A stretch of DNA of 64,000 bases from Dickeya aquatica (GCF_900095885.1 NZ_LT615367.1:1054001-1118000); one strand, 5' to 3'; shown: positions 1 to 12,577, counted from the stretch's first letter. Translations and numbers: made by a program. The notes: generated by a model from the sequence alone, not told the origin.

Positions 1-89
1 ACAGATGCGCTACCATAACGATATCCTAATCAGGAACGGAGCTTACCCTGTCTGGGAGGCTCTCTTTTTGTGAATAAAAAGGGCTTGGT

Positions 90-431
90 ATGTTTTATAT
101 TTTGCGTGATAGCAACGGCCATCTTATCAGGGTAGAAAAAGCGCCGTTTCCAGAAATGAGCGACCAGTTGCCAGATGACTCACCAGAGGCGATGGCATGG
201 TTGAACAATCAGCAGGCTATTTTGGCTAATATTGAGCGTTTGCGCAGTAGCGATCTGGAAATGGTTCGTGTATTGGAAGACTTGATTCAGGTGTTGATAA
301 CCAAAGGGCAAATTAATATTACGGATCTTCCGGCAGCAGCACAGTTAAAACTGATCGATCGCGCCCGAACGCGCGAAGCGTTAGGTGGGTTGGACTCGCT
401 TATCCGTGAAGATGAGGACAAGATGTTCTAA
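90..431 (+). CDS. Conserved protein of unknown function (113 aa)
   Basis: A small soluble acidic protein with no signal peptide or membrane segment. It opens with MFYILRDSNGHLIRVE and then has a helical, Gln/Leu-rich middle. From memory this opening resembles a small family in gamma-proteobacteria often mislabelled as tryptophan synthase beta-like; no catalytic motif supports that name. The ribosome binding site is weak (GGGCTTGG before the ATG). A strong terminator follows directly after the stop, so it looks like a single-gene unit or the last gene of one starting left of the window. The reading frame is intact and its codon use matches its neighbours. Function unknown. Confidence 0.75.
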   Translation: MFYILRDSNGHLIRVEKAPFPEMSDQLPDDSPEAMAWLNNQQAILANIERLRSSDLEMVRVLEDLIQVLITKGQINITDLPAAAQLKLIDRARTREALGGLDSLIREDEDKMF

Positions 432-448
432 TGCCTGCTGTAGAGAAA

Positions 449-487
449 AACGGCTTGCCGGAGCGTTCTTGCAAGCCGTTTTTTTAT
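449..487 (+). terminator. Rho-independent terminator after the 113-aa gene
   Basis: Perfect stem CGGCTTGC (451-458) with GCAAGCCG (471-478) followed by a run of seven T. It starts about 18 bases after the stop codon at 431. Confidence 0.9.
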
Positions 488-619
488 GTCTGGTGCGGGT
501 ATGGCGATGGTGCACAGGGCACTCATGCTGAGCAGAGTCGTAAAGCATCAATGTCGGTGCAGAGTGCTGGCACGGATATGAAAAGAATCTCGGGATTCAC
601 AGGTAAGGTAGCGAAATAA

Positions 620-2087
<1,468 letters not shown>

Positions 2088-2088
2088 C

Positions 2089-3546
2089 TCAGCGCTGCGT
2101 ATTGGCAACAAGCCTGTCCGGTGGAACAGCCGGATAGGCGCTGGCGGTGAGCTGCTCTTGACGTGAGCGGCTCTCTTTTTCAGACAGATGGCCGACCAGG
2201 CTAATCCTATAACGTCGGATATTTTCTACATAGTTATAGGCTTCCTGACCCCGCGCATAGCCATTGGCGGTTTGGCTGTAGTAGCGTTTTTCGCTCAGCA
2301 TGGGTAAGCGTATTTTGACATCAGCCCAACTGTCTGGATTGCCTTGCTGTTTCTCAGTCAGTTTTCGCGCGTCCATCATGTGGGCATACCCCATGTTATA
2401 CGCCGCCAGCGCAAACCAGATACGCTCATCTTGCGGGATGGACGCTGGCACCTGTTGCATCATCAAAGAGAGGTATTTCGCCCCGCCCCGCACACTCTCT
2501 TGCGGGTCAAGCCTGTCTGTTACATCCAGACTGTCGGCGGTGTTACGGGTTAACATCATCAGCCCGCGCACGCCGGTCGGTGAGGTTGCCAGCGGATTCC
2601 AGTGTGATTCCTGATAAGAGATAGCGGCCAGTAGTTTCCAGTCTATGTCCTGGGCATATTTTTCAAACAAGGGGCGAAAAACCGGCAGTGTGTTATCAAT
2701 GGCGCTTAAAAATACCGTGGTATCCACATAATCAAACTCGCCAACATGCCCGAGGTATTTCTCTTCCAGACGCGCCAGTGAGCCGTCTTCGGCCGCCTGA
2801 CTGAAAAAGTCAAGCAAGGCGGCGGCGATACTGTCATCACGGCCCTGACGCAGATACCAGGTAACGGGCTCTTCATCGCTCAAGTCAAAAGCAACCGCCA
2901 GTTGCGGGTGGATGCGCTGTATCAGGCCAATAGTGATGGAATCCGCGATGGTGTAATCGAGTGTTCCGTCAGCCACTTTTTTGAGCACTTCCTGCTCTGA
3001 CTGGTCGGTGGTGAGCTCCCAGCCCAGTTGCGGGTAGCGTGTGGCTTTTAAATCACGTAGCGTGGCGGCATGGGCAGAACCGGATAATACCGTCAGTTTA
3101 CCTTGCAGTTTATCCAGCGCGCTGGGGCGCGGCATACCCATACGATAGACCAACTGCTGCGACACGGAATAATAAGCGGGCCCGGCACGAAAACGGCTTA
3201 AACGCTCGCGATTATAGATAAGTCCTGCGGCGAGCAAGTCGGCATCGTCATGATCCAGATCGCCAAACAGGTCATCGACATTTTGGCGCACGGAGATAAC
3301 CAGCTTCACGCCGAGGTAATCGGCGAAACGTTTGGCCAGTTCATAATCTAATCCGGTGGGGGAGCCCTCGCTGAGTGTATAAGTCAGCGGAGAGGTCACG
3401 GTGCTGATACGCAGTTCACCGCGTGAAAGAATCTGCCTTAGCTGATCGTCTGGATGACTGCGCCAGGGGATGTTTGGCCACAGTGCCAGCGTTAACAGCA
3501 AAGCGATAACCCCGATGAAAAAATAATTTATCGTTAAACGCTTCAA
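2089..3546 (-). CDS. mltF: Membrane-bound lytic murein transglycosylase F
   Basis: Periplasmic peptidoglycan-cleaving enzyme that forms 1,6-anhydromuropeptides. The 485-aa protein has an N-terminal hydrophobic segment (about 8-24), a solute-binding-protein-like regulatory domain (about 40-265) and a C-terminal SLT lysozyme-like domain. Catalytic Glu313 lies in [11 protein letters not shown], followed by the family segment [11 protein letters not shown]. coli MltF is somewhat longer (518 aa), mainly at the C-terminus. It is divergent from purL and convergent with tadA, exactly as in E. coli. Confidence 0.95.
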   Translation of the reverse strand: MKRLTINYFFIGVIALLLTLALWPNIPWRSHPDDQLRQILSRGELRISTVTSPLTYTLSEGSPTGLDYELAKRFADYLGVKLVISVRQNVDDLFGDLDHDDADLLAAGLIYNRERLSRFRAGPAYYSVSQQLVYRMGMPRPSALDKLQGKLTVLSGSAHAATLRDLKATRYPQLGWELTTDQSEQEVLKKVADGTLDYTIADSITIGLIQRIHPQLAVAFDLSDEEPVTWYLRQGRDDSIAAALLDFFSQAAEDGSLARLEEKYLGHVGEFDYVDTTVFLSAIDNTLPVFRPLFEKYAQDIDWKLLAAISYQESHWNPLATSPTGVRGLMMLTRNTADSLDVTDRLDPQESVRGGAKYLSLMMQQVPASIPQDERIWFALAAYNMGYAHMMDARKLTEKQQGNPDSWADVKIRLPMLSEKRYYSQTANGYARGQEAYNYVENIRRYRISLVGHLSEKESRSRQEQLTASAYPAVPPDRLVANTQR

Positions 3547-3711
3547 TGAGTTGTCTCTCGGCGGCCGGTTGGCCTGTCTGTCTGTTTCGGCAGTTTTTTG
3601 TGCTTTCTTTCCCAGAGTCGGGGCATTTTGCTTAACAAACCGCCAGTGTGCAACAGTTATTAGTTTGCCTACTGATTAACCGCACGTTTTCCGCAAAGTT
3701 TAACTATCGCT

Positions 3712-3750
3712 ACGCAAACGGTTTCGTCACGCCTTACTATTCTCTATAAT
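3712..3750 (+). promoter_or_regulatory. purL promoter with PurR operator
   Basis: ACGCAAACGGTTTCGT at 3712-3727 matches the PurR palindrome ACGCAAACGTTTGCGT at 13 of 16 positions. A perfect -10 hexamer TATAAT lies at 3745-3750 with the operator over the -35 region. Repression of purL by PurR with hypoxanthine or guanine is established in E. coli. The start codon is 70 bases downstream. Confidence 0.85.
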
Positions 3751-3819
3751 AATGCGCGTTTCCCCCCTGTAGCGCCCTGACGCACTGTCTCCGGTGCCTC
3801 GAAGACGAGAGAAATTTAG

Positions 3820-6800
3820 ATGATGGAAATCTTGCGTGGTTCACCCGCCCTATCGGCTTTTCGTATCAATAAACTGTTGACCCGGTGTAAGGAATACCAT
3901 CTGCCTGTCAGCGATATTTACGCCGAATACGTCCATTTCGCCGATGTGAACGCTCCGCTAAACCATGAAGAACAGTCACGACTGAGTCGCTTGCTAAAAT
4001 ACGGTCCTTCGCTGGCAGAGCATGAGCCCGGTGGTCGCCTGATTCTGGTTACTCCACGTCCTGGTACTATTTCTCCCTGGTCTTCTAAAGCCACGGATAT
4101 TGCACATAATTGTGGTTTGCAAAAAATTCGCCGACTGGAGCGAGGGCTGGCGTTTTATATCCATGCGCCAACCCTGAGCCATGCTCAGTGGCAGGCGCTG
4201 GCGGCACTGTTGCATGATCGCATGATGGAGTGCGTGTTTGATGATATGCAGCAGGCTAACCTGCTATTTTCCCAGCATCAACCTGCGCCGTTTAAACGTA
4301 TTGAGATTCTGCTTGAAGGGCGCGCCGCGCTGGAAGCGGCTAACCTGCGCCTGGGGCTGGCGCTGGCAGAGGATGAAATTGACTATCTGCTGGAGGCGTT
4401 TACGGCATTAGGGCGTAACCCGACGGACATCGAGCTCTATATGTTTGCTCAGGCAAACTCTGAACACTGCCGTCACAAGATTTTTAACGCCGACTGGGTT
4501 ATCAATGGCGAAGAACAGCCTAAGTCGCTGTTTAAAATGATTAAAAACACCTTCGAGCACACGCCGGATCATGTGCTGTCTGCCTATAAAGATAACGCGG
4601 CGGTGATGGAAGGCTCGGCTGTTGGCCGTTTTTTCCCTAATCCTCAGGGCGTATATGAATACCATCAGGAAGATGCTCATATCCTGATGAAAGTGGAAAC
4701 CCATAACCACCCGACGGCGATTTCACCCTGGCCTGGCGCTGCAACCGGCTCTGGCGGTGAAATTCGTGACGAGGGCGCGACCGGTCGTGGTGCCAAACCC
4801 AAAGCGGGGCTGGTCGGTTTTTCGGTCTCCAACCTGCGTATTCCCGACTTTATTCAGCCCTGGGAGCAGGATTTCGGTAAGCCGGACCGTATCGTCAGTG
4901 CGCTGGATATCATGACAGACGGGCCGCTTGGCGGCGCAGCATTTAATAACGAATTTGGTCGCCCGGCACTGACTGGCTATTTCCGTACCTATGAGGAAAT
5001 CGTGGATAGCCATAACGGTGTCGAAGTGCGGGGCTATCACAAACCCATTATGCTGGCCGGTGGTATCGGCAATATTTGTGATGGGCATGTGAAGAAAGGC
5101 GACATCAGCATTGGTGCCAAGCTTATTGTGCTGGGCGGCCCGGCGATGAATATCGGCCTCGGTGGTGGTGCCGCATCATCGATGGCATCCGGCCAGTCTG
5201 ATGCGGATTTGGATTTTGCTTCCGTGCAGCGTGATAACCCGGAAATGGAGCGCCGTTGTCAGGAAGTTATCGATCGTTGCTGGCAGTTGGGTGAGCAGAA
5301 CCCTATCCTGTTTATCCATGATGTGGGCGCAGGTGGTTTGTCTAACGCAATGCCTGAGCTGGTGAGCGATGGTGGCCGGGGGGAACGTTTCGAACTGCGC
5401 GACATCCTCAACGATGAGCCGGGTATGAGCCCGCTGGAAGTGTGGTGTAATGAGTCGCAGGAGCGCTATGTCCTGGCTGTTGCACCGGAACAACTTTCGT
5501 TATTTGATGCGATTTGCCGCCGCGAGCGTGCACCTTATGCGGTGATTGGCGAAGCCACGGAAGAACAGCACCTGACGCTGAATGACCGTCACTTTAATAA
5601 CAAACCTATCGACCTGCCGCTTGATGTCCTGCTGGGCAAGACGCCTAAAATGCTGCGTGATGTTGAGCGCAAAGACGTGGTGGGCACACCGCTTAATCGT
5701 GATGGGATCTATTTGGCCGAAGCAGTTGAGCGCGTCCTGCACTTACCGGTTGTTGCGGAAAAAACCTTCCTGATTACCATTGGCGACCGTTCTGTTACCG
5801 GTATGGTGGCCCGCGATCAAATGGTCGGCCCCTGGCAGGTACCGGTTGCAGACTGCGCGGTGACCACCGCCAGCCTGGACAGTTATTACGGCGAAGCGAT
5901 GTCGATTGGCGAACGTGCCCCGGTTGCGCTGCGTAACTTTGCGGCGTCCGCCCGGTTGGCTGTCGGTGAGGCACTCACCAATATCGCCGCGACGCATATT
6001 GGCGATCTGAAACGGGTGAAACTTTCTGCCAACTGGATGGCCGCTGCCGGCCATCCGGGGGAAGATGCGGGGTTGTATGAGGCGGTGCGGGCGATAGGCG
6101 AAGAGTTGTGTCCGGCACTGGGGCTGACTATCCCGGTGGGTAAAGACTCCATGTCGATGAAAACCCGCTGGCAGGAAAATGGTGAGGAAAAAGCGGTCAC
6201 TGCGCCTTTATCTTTGGTGATTTCGGCGTTTGCCCGCGTTGAAGATGTGCGCCACACCGTGACGCCGCAACTGCACACCGATAAAGACAACGTGCTGTTG
6301 ATGATTGATTTGGGGGCCGGTCACCACGCGCTGGGAGCAACCGCATTGGCTCAGGTCTATCGTCAGTTAGGGCGCAAGACTGCTGATGTTCGCAATCCGG
6401 CTCAACTGGCAGGCTTCTTTAACGCCATGCAGGCACTGGTTGCCAGACAAGCCTTGTTAGCCTACCACGACCGCTCTGATGGTGGTTTGGTGGTGACGCT
6501 GGCGGAGATGGCATTTGCCGGGCATTGTGGCCTGAACGTAGACATCAGCTCGATGGGGGAAGACGCGCTGGCGGTGCTGTTCAACGAAGAGCTGGGGGCG
6601 GTGATTCAAATTGAAGCCACCCGTCGCAATGAAGTGGAACAGATTCTGGCTGAGCACGGTCTGGCGGAGTGCGTGCATTACCTCGGTCAGGCTGAGGCGG
6701 GCAACCACTTTGCCATCCATAGCGGCAAGGACGTTGTGTACCACGAAAGCCGCACCACACTGCGTAATTGGTGGGCAGAAACCACCTGGCAGATGCAACG

Positions 6801-7707
6801 TCTGCGTGATAACCCACAGTGTGCCGATCAGGAACACCATGCCAAATCGGATGATAACGATCCGGGGCTGAATGTCGCATTGACGTTTGACGTGCGTGAA
6901 GACATTGCCGCACCGTTCATCAGCCGTCAGGCTCGCCCGAAAATCGCGGTATTACGCGAGCAAGGGGTGAACTCACATGTGGAAATGGCGGCGGCATTCC
7001 ACCGTGCCGGTTTTGATGCCATCGATATTCATATGAGCGACCTGCTGGCGGGTCGTCGCGATCTACAAGACTTCCAGGCACTGGTTGCCTGCGGTGGTTT
7101 CTCTTACGGTGACGTGTTGGGGGCCGGAGAGGGCTGGGCGAAGTCCATTTTGTTCAACGAGCGGGTTCGTGATGAGTTTTCTGCCTTCTTCCTGCGTCCG
7201 CAGACGCTGGCGCTCGGGGTTTGTAACGGTTGCCAGATGATGTCGAACCTGCGTGAGTTAATCCCGGGAGCCGAGTATTGGCCGCGTTTTGTGCGTAACA
7301 AATCCGATCGTTTTGAAGCGCGCTTTAGTCTGGTGGAAGTGGTGAAAAGTGCCTCTGTATTCATGCAGGATATGGCCGGCTCACGTATGCCGATTGCGGT
7401 ATCACACGGTGAAGGGCGTGTGGAAGTGCGCGATGACAGCCACCTGGCGGCATTGGAGCAGCACCATCTGGTGGCATTACGTTATGTCAACAACTACGGT
7501 CAGGTCGCACAAGATTACCCCGCTAACCCGAACGGCTCACCAAACGGTATTACCGCCGTGACCAGCACCGATGGCCGGGTAACCGTCATGATGCCGCATC
7601 CTGAGCGCGTATTCCGTACGGTCAGCAACTCCTGGCATCCGCAGGAGTGGGGTGAGGATAGCCCGTGGATGCGTATGTTCCGTAACGCACGACGTCAGTT
7701 AGGCTAA
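3820..7707 (+). CDS. purL: Phosphoribosylformylglycinamidine synthase PurL
   Basis: Catalyses step four of purine synthesis: FGAR + glutamine + ATP to FGAM. The 1295-aa single-chain form is typical of gamma-proteobacteria. It has an N-terminal PurS-like domain, two AIRS-like ATP-binding halves (with [20 protein letters not shown] near residue 300), and a C-terminal glutamine amidotransferase domain with the nucleophile Cys in [12 protein letters not shown] and the HPERVFR segment near the end. It is a single gene under its own PurR-type promoter and ends at a terminator. Start: ATG at 3820, shortly after GAGAGAAA. Confidence 0.97.
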   Translation: MMEILRGSPALSAFRINKLLTRCKEYHLPVSDIYAEYVHFADVNAPLNHEEQSRLSRLLKYGPSLAEHEPGGRLILVTPRPGTISPWSSKATDIAHNCGLQKIRRLERGLAFYIHAPTLSHAQWQALAALLHDRMMECVFDDMQQANLLFSQHQPAPFKRIEILLEGRAALEAANLRLGLALAEDEIDYLLEAFTALGRNPTDIELYMFAQANSEHCRHKIFNADWVINGEEQPKSLFKMIKNTFEHTPDHVLSAYKDNAAVMEGSAVGRFFPNPQGVYEYHQEDAHILMKVETHNHPTAISPWPGAATGSGGEIRDEGATGRGAKPKAGLVGFSVSNLRIPDFIQPWEQDFGKPDRIVSALDIMTDGPLGGAAFNNEFGRPALTGYFRTYEEIVDSHNGVEVRGYHKPIMLAGGIGNICDGHVKKGDISIGAKLIVLGGPAMNIGLGGGAASSMASGQSDADLDFASVQRDNPEMERRCQEVIDRCWQLGEQNPILFIHDVGAGGLSNAMPELVSDGGRGERFELRDILNDEPGMSPLEVWCNESQERYVLAVAPEQLSLFDAICRRERAPYAVIGEATEEQHLTLNDRHFNNKPIDLPLDVLLGKTPKMLRDVERKDVVGTPLNRDGIYLAEAVERVLHLPVVAEKTFLITIGDRSVTGMVARDQMVGPWQVPVADCAVTTASLDSYYGEAMSIGERAPVALRNFAASARLAVGEALTNIAATHIGDLKRVKLSANWMAAAGHPGEDAGLYEAVRAIGEELCPALGLTIPVGKDSMSMKTRWQENGEEKAVTAPLSLVISAFARVEDVRHTVTPQLHTDKDNVLLMIDLGAGHHALGATALAQVYRQLGRKTADVRNPAQLAGFFNAMQALVARQALLAYHDRSDGGLVVTLAEMAFAGHCGLNVDISSMGEDALAVLFNEELGAVIQIEATRRNEVEQILAEHGLAECVHYLGQAEAGNHFAIHSGKDVVYHESRTTLRNWWAETTWQMQRLRDNPQCADQEHHAKSDDNDPGLNVALTFDVREDIAAPFISRQARPKIAVLREQGVNSHVEMAAAFHRAGFDAIDIHMSDLLAGRRDLQDFQALVACGGFSYGDVLGAGEGWAKSILFNERVRDEFSAFFLRPQTLALGVCNGCQMMSNLRELIPGAEYWPRFVRNKSDRFEARFSLVEVVKSASVFMQDMAGSRMPIAVSHGEGRVEVRDDSHLAALEQHHLVALRYVNNYGQVAQDYPANPNGSPNGITAVTSTDGRVTVMMPHPERVFRTVSNSWHPQEWGEDSPWMRMFRNARRQLG

Positions 7708-7760
7708 ATGGTTTGTGAGGCGCGGTATAACAAACCGCGCGGTCAACTTACCACTCTTTC

Positions 7761-7781
7761 AGGGGCTTCGGCCCCTTTTTC
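7761..7781 (+). terminator. purL terminator
   Basis: Stem GGGGC (7762-7766) with GCCCC (7771-7775), loop TTCG, then five T. A second GC hairpin (GCGCGGT / ACCGCGC type, about 7720-7742) lies just upstream and may help termination. Confidence 0.85.
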
Positions 7782-7818
7782 ATGGCTCCATTGCCATTTT
7801 CCTGCCCCCTGTCAGGGG

Positions 7819-7931
7819 TGTCTCTGATAGGCGACAATGTTGTGTTTTTATGTCTCCAAAAGGAGACGTTTAATTGCTTGATTTTTAATAAGATACTTTT
7901 TGTCTCCTTGGGGTGTCTGTTTTTGGCGACA
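7819..7931 (+). promoter_or_regulatory. Three GlrR binding sites upstream of glmY
   Basis: The E. coli GlrR site is TGTC-N10-GACA. Three copies are present: 7819-7836 (TGTC/GACA, exact), 7851-7868 (TGTC/GACG, one mismatch) and 7914-7931 (TGTC/GACA, exact). They lie about 115-230 bases upstream of the sigma-54 promoter, the expected place for a bacterial enhancer-binding protein, and the glrR gene is 2.6 kb downstream. Confidence 0.88.
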
Positions 7932-8016
7932 TAAAAGCACAGTGTTTTCCCGGTTATGCGTTTTTTGCGCACTTCTGTGGCAGTACGAAAAACAGCATCG
8001 GTTTATTTTTATTTAA

Positions 8017-8029
8017 TATCAGTCACTTG
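8017..8029 (+). promoter_or_regulatory. Probable IHF site in the glmY control region
   Basis: TATCAGTCACTTG matches the IHF consensus WATCAANNNNTTR at all but one fixed position. It lies in AT-rich DNA between the GlrR sites and the sigma-54 promoter, where bending would bring GlrR to the polymerase. IHF dependence of glmY is known in enterobacteria. Confidence 0.6.
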
Positions 8030-8046
8030 AAAAATAACTTTAATGT

Positions 8047-8062
8047 TGGCATAGATTGTGCA
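8047..8062 (+). promoter_or_regulatory. Sigma-54 (-24/-12) promoter of glmY
   Basis: TGGCATAGATTGTGCA has the GG (8048-8049) and GC (8060-8061) dinucleotides at the required 12-base register of TGGCAC-N5-TTGCA. CATAAT at 8061-8066 could serve as the -10 of an overlapping sigma-70 promoter, as in E. coli. Confidence 0.88.
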
Positions 8063-8072
8063 TAATATACGC

Positions 8073-8280
8073 CGCTGCTCATTCAACTGGTTATGTTTGC
8101 GTTGTGTCATGCACACGAAGCCCATAACATCTGGAATGATGCCGAAAGATAAGGTGCCTATCGTCCAGCTTTTTGATAACTGCTCTCAAGGCTTTATCAC
8201 ACATCGGGCGACACGTTGAGTGAGGCACCGCCTATTCAGAAACCCGGCCAGACATATCTTGTGTGGCCGGGTTTTGTTCT
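8073..8280 (+). ncRNA. glmY: Small RNA GlmY
   Basis: GlmY acts as a decoy for the RNase adaptor RapZ, so that GlmZ is spared and glmS mRNA is translated; it thereby controls glucosamine-6-phosphate supply. Evidence: location between purL and glrK as in E. coli; a sigma-54 promoter ending about 12 bases upstream; the E. coli-like 5' stretch GCTCATTCA (8076-8084); complementary segments TGGTTATG and CATAACATC giving the first hairpin; and a terminator of AACCCGGCCA (8241-8250) with TGGCCGGGTT (8264-8273) followed by T-rich DNA. About 205 nt, somewhat longer than the E. coli primary transcript (184 nt). The 5' end is inferred from promoter spacing. Between 8281 and the glrK start I see no other gene. 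Confidence 0.85.
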
Positions 8281-8492
8281 TTTAGCCTGCGCGTAAACCC
8301 ACCACATCGTGTTATTCCTGCCTGCCAGTGATGTCGTATGGTGGTGCAAAAAACAGGGCATTGCACCAATAAATCGGGGCGCTCTCGCAATACTGCCCGG
8401 TATTCGCGCCAGTGTGCTGTTGAGACGATAACTATCATGCGTACAATGGCACGCTATCGTATGCAGGATGGAATACTCTGACAGGTAACGAC

Positions 8493-9932
8493 ATGATTTC
8501 GTTAAAACGATGGCGAATTTTCCCCCGCTCTTTGCGCCAGTTGGTGGTTATGGCTTTTCTGCTGGTGCTGCTGCCTTTACTGGTACTGGCCTATCAAGCT
8601 TATGAAAGTTTGGATCATCTTAGTGAACAGGCTGCCGGTATCAATGCGACAACACTGGCGGATGCCAGACGCAGTGAAGCCATGACGGGGATCGCGGTCA
8701 GTATGGAGCGCAGTTATCGGCAATTTTGTGTCTTGGGTGACCAAACGCTGGCGCAACTGTATCAAAATCAACGTAAGCAATATGCCCAGATGCTTGATGC
8801 CCATGCGGCAATTTTGCCTGCACCTGAGTATTACCAGAACCTGCGCCAATATCTGGCGCAGTTGTCCGACATTCATTGTCAAAATACTGGCCCGGACGCT
8901 GTTTCTGTCGCGGCGCTGGACGCGTTCTCTCGCACCAATGCACAAATGGTACAGGCCACAAGGGAAGTCATCTTTTCCCGTGGGCAGCAATTGCAACAAA
9001 ATATCGCCGAACGGGGGCGTTTTTTTGGCTGGCAGGCACTGGTTCTATTTTTGGTCAGCGTTTTGTTGGTCATGTTGTTCACTCGTATGATCATCGGCCC
9101 GGTAAAAGGCGTCGAGCGCATGATTAATCGACTGGGCGAAGGGAAAGTGCCGGGCCATCTCAGCCAGTTTAAAGGGCCGACCGAGATCCGTTCATTAGCG
9201 CAGCGAATTCTCTGGTTGAGTGAGCGATTGTCGTGGCTGGAAGCGCAGCGCCATGAGTTTTTGCGCCATTTGTCGCATGAGCTGAAAACACCGCTGGCAA
9301 GCCTGCGTGAAGGCGCTGCTTTGCTGGCGGATGAGGTGGTTGGCACGTTAACCGCCGACCAAAAAGAGGTGGTGGCTATTTTGGACAGCAGCAGTCGCCA
9401 TCTGCAACAGCTTATTGAGCAATTACTTGATTATAACCGTAAGCTAGCCGATGCCCCGACGGGGCTTGAGCAGGTTGATATTAGCGAGATTGTGGCGATG
9501 GTTGTGGCAGCCCACAGTTTGCCTGCGCGTGCAAAAATGATGCACACACAGTTGCAATTAGACGCGAAGACATGCCGTGCTGAAACGACATTGCTGATGC
9601 GTGTTATGGATAATCTCTATTCCAATGCGGTGCACTACGGCCGGGAATCCGGTAACATTTGGATTCGCAGCTACCAGGCCGCAGAACGCGTGTACATTGA
9701 GGTCGCTAACAGCGGTACACCGATCCCTGAATCAGACAAAAATTTGATTTTTGAGCCTTTTTATCAAGGTGCTCACCAACGCAAAGGTGCAGTGAAGGGC
9801 AGTGGATTGGGGTTGAGTATCGCACAAGATTGCATTCGTCGTATGCAAGGAGAATTAAACCTGGCAACGGTTGAATATGCGGATGTCTGCTTTCGTATTG
9901 AATTACCCTTGAATATTGAGACTTCACCATGA
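8493..9932 (+). CDS. glrK: Sensor histidine kinase GlrK (QseE)
   Basis: Membrane sensor kinase of the GlrKR system that drives glmY from its sigma-54 promoter. The 479-aa protein has two membrane segments (about 17-35 and 180-200) around a roughly 145-residue periplasmic helical region, a HAMP-like linker, the phospho-acceptor His262 in SHELKTP, and an ATPase domain with N box DNLYSNAVHYG and G box GSGLGLSIA. It is first in a tightly packed operon: its stop overlaps the next start by four bases. The position directly downstream of glmY is conserved with E. coli. Confidence 0.94.
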   Translation: MISLKRWRIFPRSLRQLVVMAFLLVLLPLLVLAYQAYESLDHLSEQAAGINATTLADARRSEAMTGIAVSMERSYRQFCVLGDQTLAQLYQNQRKQYAQMLDAHAAILPAPEYYQNLRQYLAQLSDIHCQNTGPDAVSVAALDAFSRTNAQMVQATREVIFSRGQQLQQNIAERGRFFGWQALVLFLVSVLLVMLFTRMIIGPVKGVERMINRLGEGKVPGHLSQFKGPTEIRSLAQRILWLSERLSWLEAQRHEFLRHLSHELKTPLASLREGAALLADEVVGTLTADQKEVVAILDSSSRHLQQLIEQLLDYNRKLADAPTGLEQVDISEIVAMVVAAHSLPARAKMMHTQLQLDAKTCRAETTLLMRVMDNLYSNAVHYGRESGNIWIRSYQAAERVYIEVANSGTPIPESDKNLIFEPFYQGAHQRKGAVKGSGLGLSIAQDCIRRMQGELNLATVEYADVCFRIELPLNIETSP

Positions 9933-10705
9933 TTGCACGGTTTCCTGCCTTTGTATTGTGTCGTGGCCTGGTCAGGTTGTTGACTGGCGCTGGCAGCCTT
10001 TCTGTGTTGAGCCTATGGCCAGTGGTGGCCTTGTTGGGGCTTATCGGGTGTGCTCCTCAGCCGACGCCACCTGCCGAGCGTCGGGGGATTGAGGTTATCA
10101 ATCCGCCAAAAGAACAGGTGGCTGATTATCGCACCATGCCGTGTGAGCGACTGTGGCCGCTTCATAATATTGACGCGATGAACAATGGGTTGTACTGGCT
10201 GCGTGCGATGGAATGCGCTTCGCGCATGACGCCTGTTCAGGCGCGTGAGCAAACCTTACTGGTGGGGGAGAACGACTGGAGTGGTTTGTTTCGTCAGGCT
10301 ATTTTGCTGGATAATGCGGGCACCACGGTACAAGAACGCCATCAAATTATTGACCAACTTAATCGCCACCGTTTGAATGTGCCGCCAACGTTGCTGCCGT
10401 TGTTTCAGGTGTGGCTGGACAAACAAAATCTGATGTTGACACTCGATGATGAACGCCAGCGCTTCCAGCGGGCTCAGGAAAACAGTGACCGGCAGCTTGA
10501 TGCGATGCGTGAACAGCAAACCCAGTTGCAATCTCAGTTAGAAACTACCACCCGTAAACTGGAGAACCTGACGGATATTGAACGCCAGCTCTCGTCTCGC
10601 AAAATGATACCGGGAGACTTGCCGGAAGAGGGGCGGCGGCCTGCGAAAAATAGTGAGAGTGACTCGTCAGCCACTGCGGTGAAAAAAGGAATGAAAAGCG
10701 AATGA
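9929..10705 (+). CDS. qseG: Outer membrane lipoprotein QseG (YfhG)
   Basis: Lipoprotein encoded between the kinase and the regulator. In enterobacteria QseG interacts with the GlrK/QseE sensor. The 258-aa product has a long signal region ending in the lipobox LIGC with Cys41, followed by a helical domain and a coiled-coil C-terminal stretch rich in Gln and Glu (about 165-215). It overlaps glrK by ATGA and glrR by four bases, so the three are translationally coupled. Identification rests on position, lipobox and coiled coil; the family is poorly characterised biochemically. Confidence 0.88.
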   Translation: MIARFPAFVLCRGLVRLLTGAGSLSVLSLWPVVALLGLIGCAPQPTPPAERRGIEVINPPKEQVADYRTMPCERLWPLHNIDAMNNGLYWLRAMECASRMTPVQAREQTLLVGENDWSGLFRQAILLDNAGTTVQERHQIIDQLNRHRLNVPPTLLPLFQVWLDKQNLMLTLDDERQRFQRAQENSDRQLDAMREQQTQLQSQLETTTRKLENLTDIERQLSSRKMIPGDLPEEGRRPAKNSESDSSATAVKKGMKSE

Positions 10706-12039
10706 CCACCCGAAAATCTGCCAGCCTGCTGTTAGTCGATGATGACCCTAGTTTATTGAAATTACTGGGAATGAGACTGACGAGTGAAGGGTTTAGCGTG
10801 ACGACGGCAACCAATGGTCAGGACGCGTTACGTTTATTGGCGCGCGAAAAAATAGATGTGGTTATCAGCGATTTGCGAATGGATGAAATGGACGGTTTAG
10901 CCTTGTTTGCTGAAGTCCAGCGTAATCAGCCGGGGATACCGGTAATCATCCTGACGGCACACGGTTCCATTCCCGAGGCAGTTGCCGCCACGCAAAAAGG
11001 GGTGTTCAGTTTTCTGACCAAACCGGTTGACAGGGATGCCTTGTATCAGGCTATCGATGATGCATTAACATTGTCACCCCCCGCCGGCGATGAGCGGTGG
11101 CGGGCCGCCGTGGTGACACGCAGTCCCATCATGCTACGTTTGCTTGAGCAGGCTAAGATGGTGGCTCAGTCTGATGTCAGTGTGTTGATCGGTGGTCAGA
11201 GCGGCACAGGAAAGGAGGTACTGGCTCAGGCGATTCACGCCGCGAGCCCCAGAGCGCGACAGCCTTTTATTGCGATTAACTGCGGTGCGCTTCCTGAGCC
11301 GTTACTGGAGTCAGAGCTGTTTGGCCATGCGAAAGGAGCATTTACCGGCGCGGTGAGTCAGCGGGAAGGGTTATTTCAGGCGGCAGAGGGCGGCACGCTG
11401 TTTCTCGATGAGATTGGCGATATGCCCCTTGCTTTACAGGTGAAGCTATTGCGTGTCTTGCAAGAGCGTAAGGTCAGGCCGCTTGGGAGTAACCGGGATA
11501 TCGATATTAATGTGCGGATTATCTCCGCCACACACCGTGATTTGCCCAAGGCGATGGAAAAAGGGGAATTTCGCGAAGATCTTTATTATCGGCTGAATGT
11601 GGTGAGCCTGAAATTACCGGCTTTGCACGACCGTGCTGAAGATATTCCTTTGTTAGCCAATCATTTGCTGCGAGAAGCCGCAGCACGACATAAACCGTTT
11701 GTGCGCAGTTTCTCAACGGATGCCATGAAGCGGTTGATAGCGGCTAACTGGCCTGGAAATGTGCGACAGTTGGTGAATGTCATCGAGCAGTGTGTGGCGC
11801 TGACAACGGCTCCAGTCATTGGTGATACGCTGGTTGAACAGGCTCTGGAAGGCGAAAATACCGCATTACCCACCTTTGTCGAAGCCCGGAATCAATTTGA
11901 ATTAAACTATCTGCGTAAACTGTTGCAGATTGCTAAAGGTAATGTGACGCAGGCAGCCCGTATGGCGGGGCGTAACCGTACCGAATTTTATAAGTTGCTG
12001 GCACGTCATGAGCTGGATGCCAACGATTTTAAAGAATAG
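10702..12039 (+). CDS. glrR: Sigma-54-dependent response regulator GlrR (QseF)
   Basis: Activator of glmY. The 445-aa protein has an N-terminal receiver domain with the phosphorylated Asp57 in VISDLRMD, a central AAA+ domain with Walker A GGQSGTGKEV and the sigma-54 contact loop GAFTGA, and a C-terminal Fis-type helix-turn-helix (GNVTQAARMAGRNRTEFYKLL). The TGTC-N10-GACA targets are present upstream of glmY in this same window. It is the last gene of the glrK-qseG-glrR operon; glnB follows after 85 bases. Confidence 0.95.
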   Translation: MTTRKSASLLLVDDDPSLLKLLGMRLTSEGFSVTTATNGQDALRLLAREKIDVVISDLRMDEMDGLALFAEVQRNQPGIPVIILTAHGSIPEAVAATQKGVFSFLTKPVDRDALYQAIDDALTLSPPAGDERWRAAVVTRSPIMLRLLEQAKMVAQSDVSVLIGGQSGTGKEVLAQAIHAASPRARQPFIAINCGALPEPLLESELFGHAKGAFTGAVSQREGLFQAAEGGTLFLDEIGDMPLALQVKLLRVLQERKVRPLGSNRDIDINVRIISATHRDLPKAMEKGEFREDLYYRLNVVSLKLPALHDRAEDIPLLANHLLREAAARHKPFVRSFSTDAMKRLIAANWPGNVRQLVNVIEQCVALTTAPVIGDTLVEQALEGENTALPTFVEARNQFELNYLRKLLQIAKGNVTQAARMAGRNRTEFYKLLARHELDANDFKE

Positions 12040-12115
12040 TGTTAACATATTGTAAATTACATGATGGGCCATGACTTCGCCGTGCGGCCCCAGCCCATGA
12101 CAGCGTGATAATTAG

Positions 12116-12463
<348 letters not shown>

Positions 12464-12507
12464 CTGGCGAGCGACTCGTGTGCAGATGGCGAGTGCATGA
12501 TTGAAAC

Positions 12508-12535
12508 AATACCGATCGCACAAGCGATCGGTATT
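12508..12535. terminator. Bidirectional hairpin between glnB and pemA
   Basis: Twelve-base perfect inverted repeat AATACCGATCGC / GCGATCGGTATT with a four-base loop, between the two converging stop codons. T-tracts on both sides are short, so it may be only a moderate terminator. Confidence 0.7.
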
Positions 12536-12577
12536 TAGCGTAATGACGTTAATCACCCTCACTGAATGCGGTAATGA

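Noticed and set aside
8232..8438. Minus-strand open frame over the glmY terminator
   Set aside because: Covers the glmY terminator hairpin and lacks a ribosome site; not a gene.
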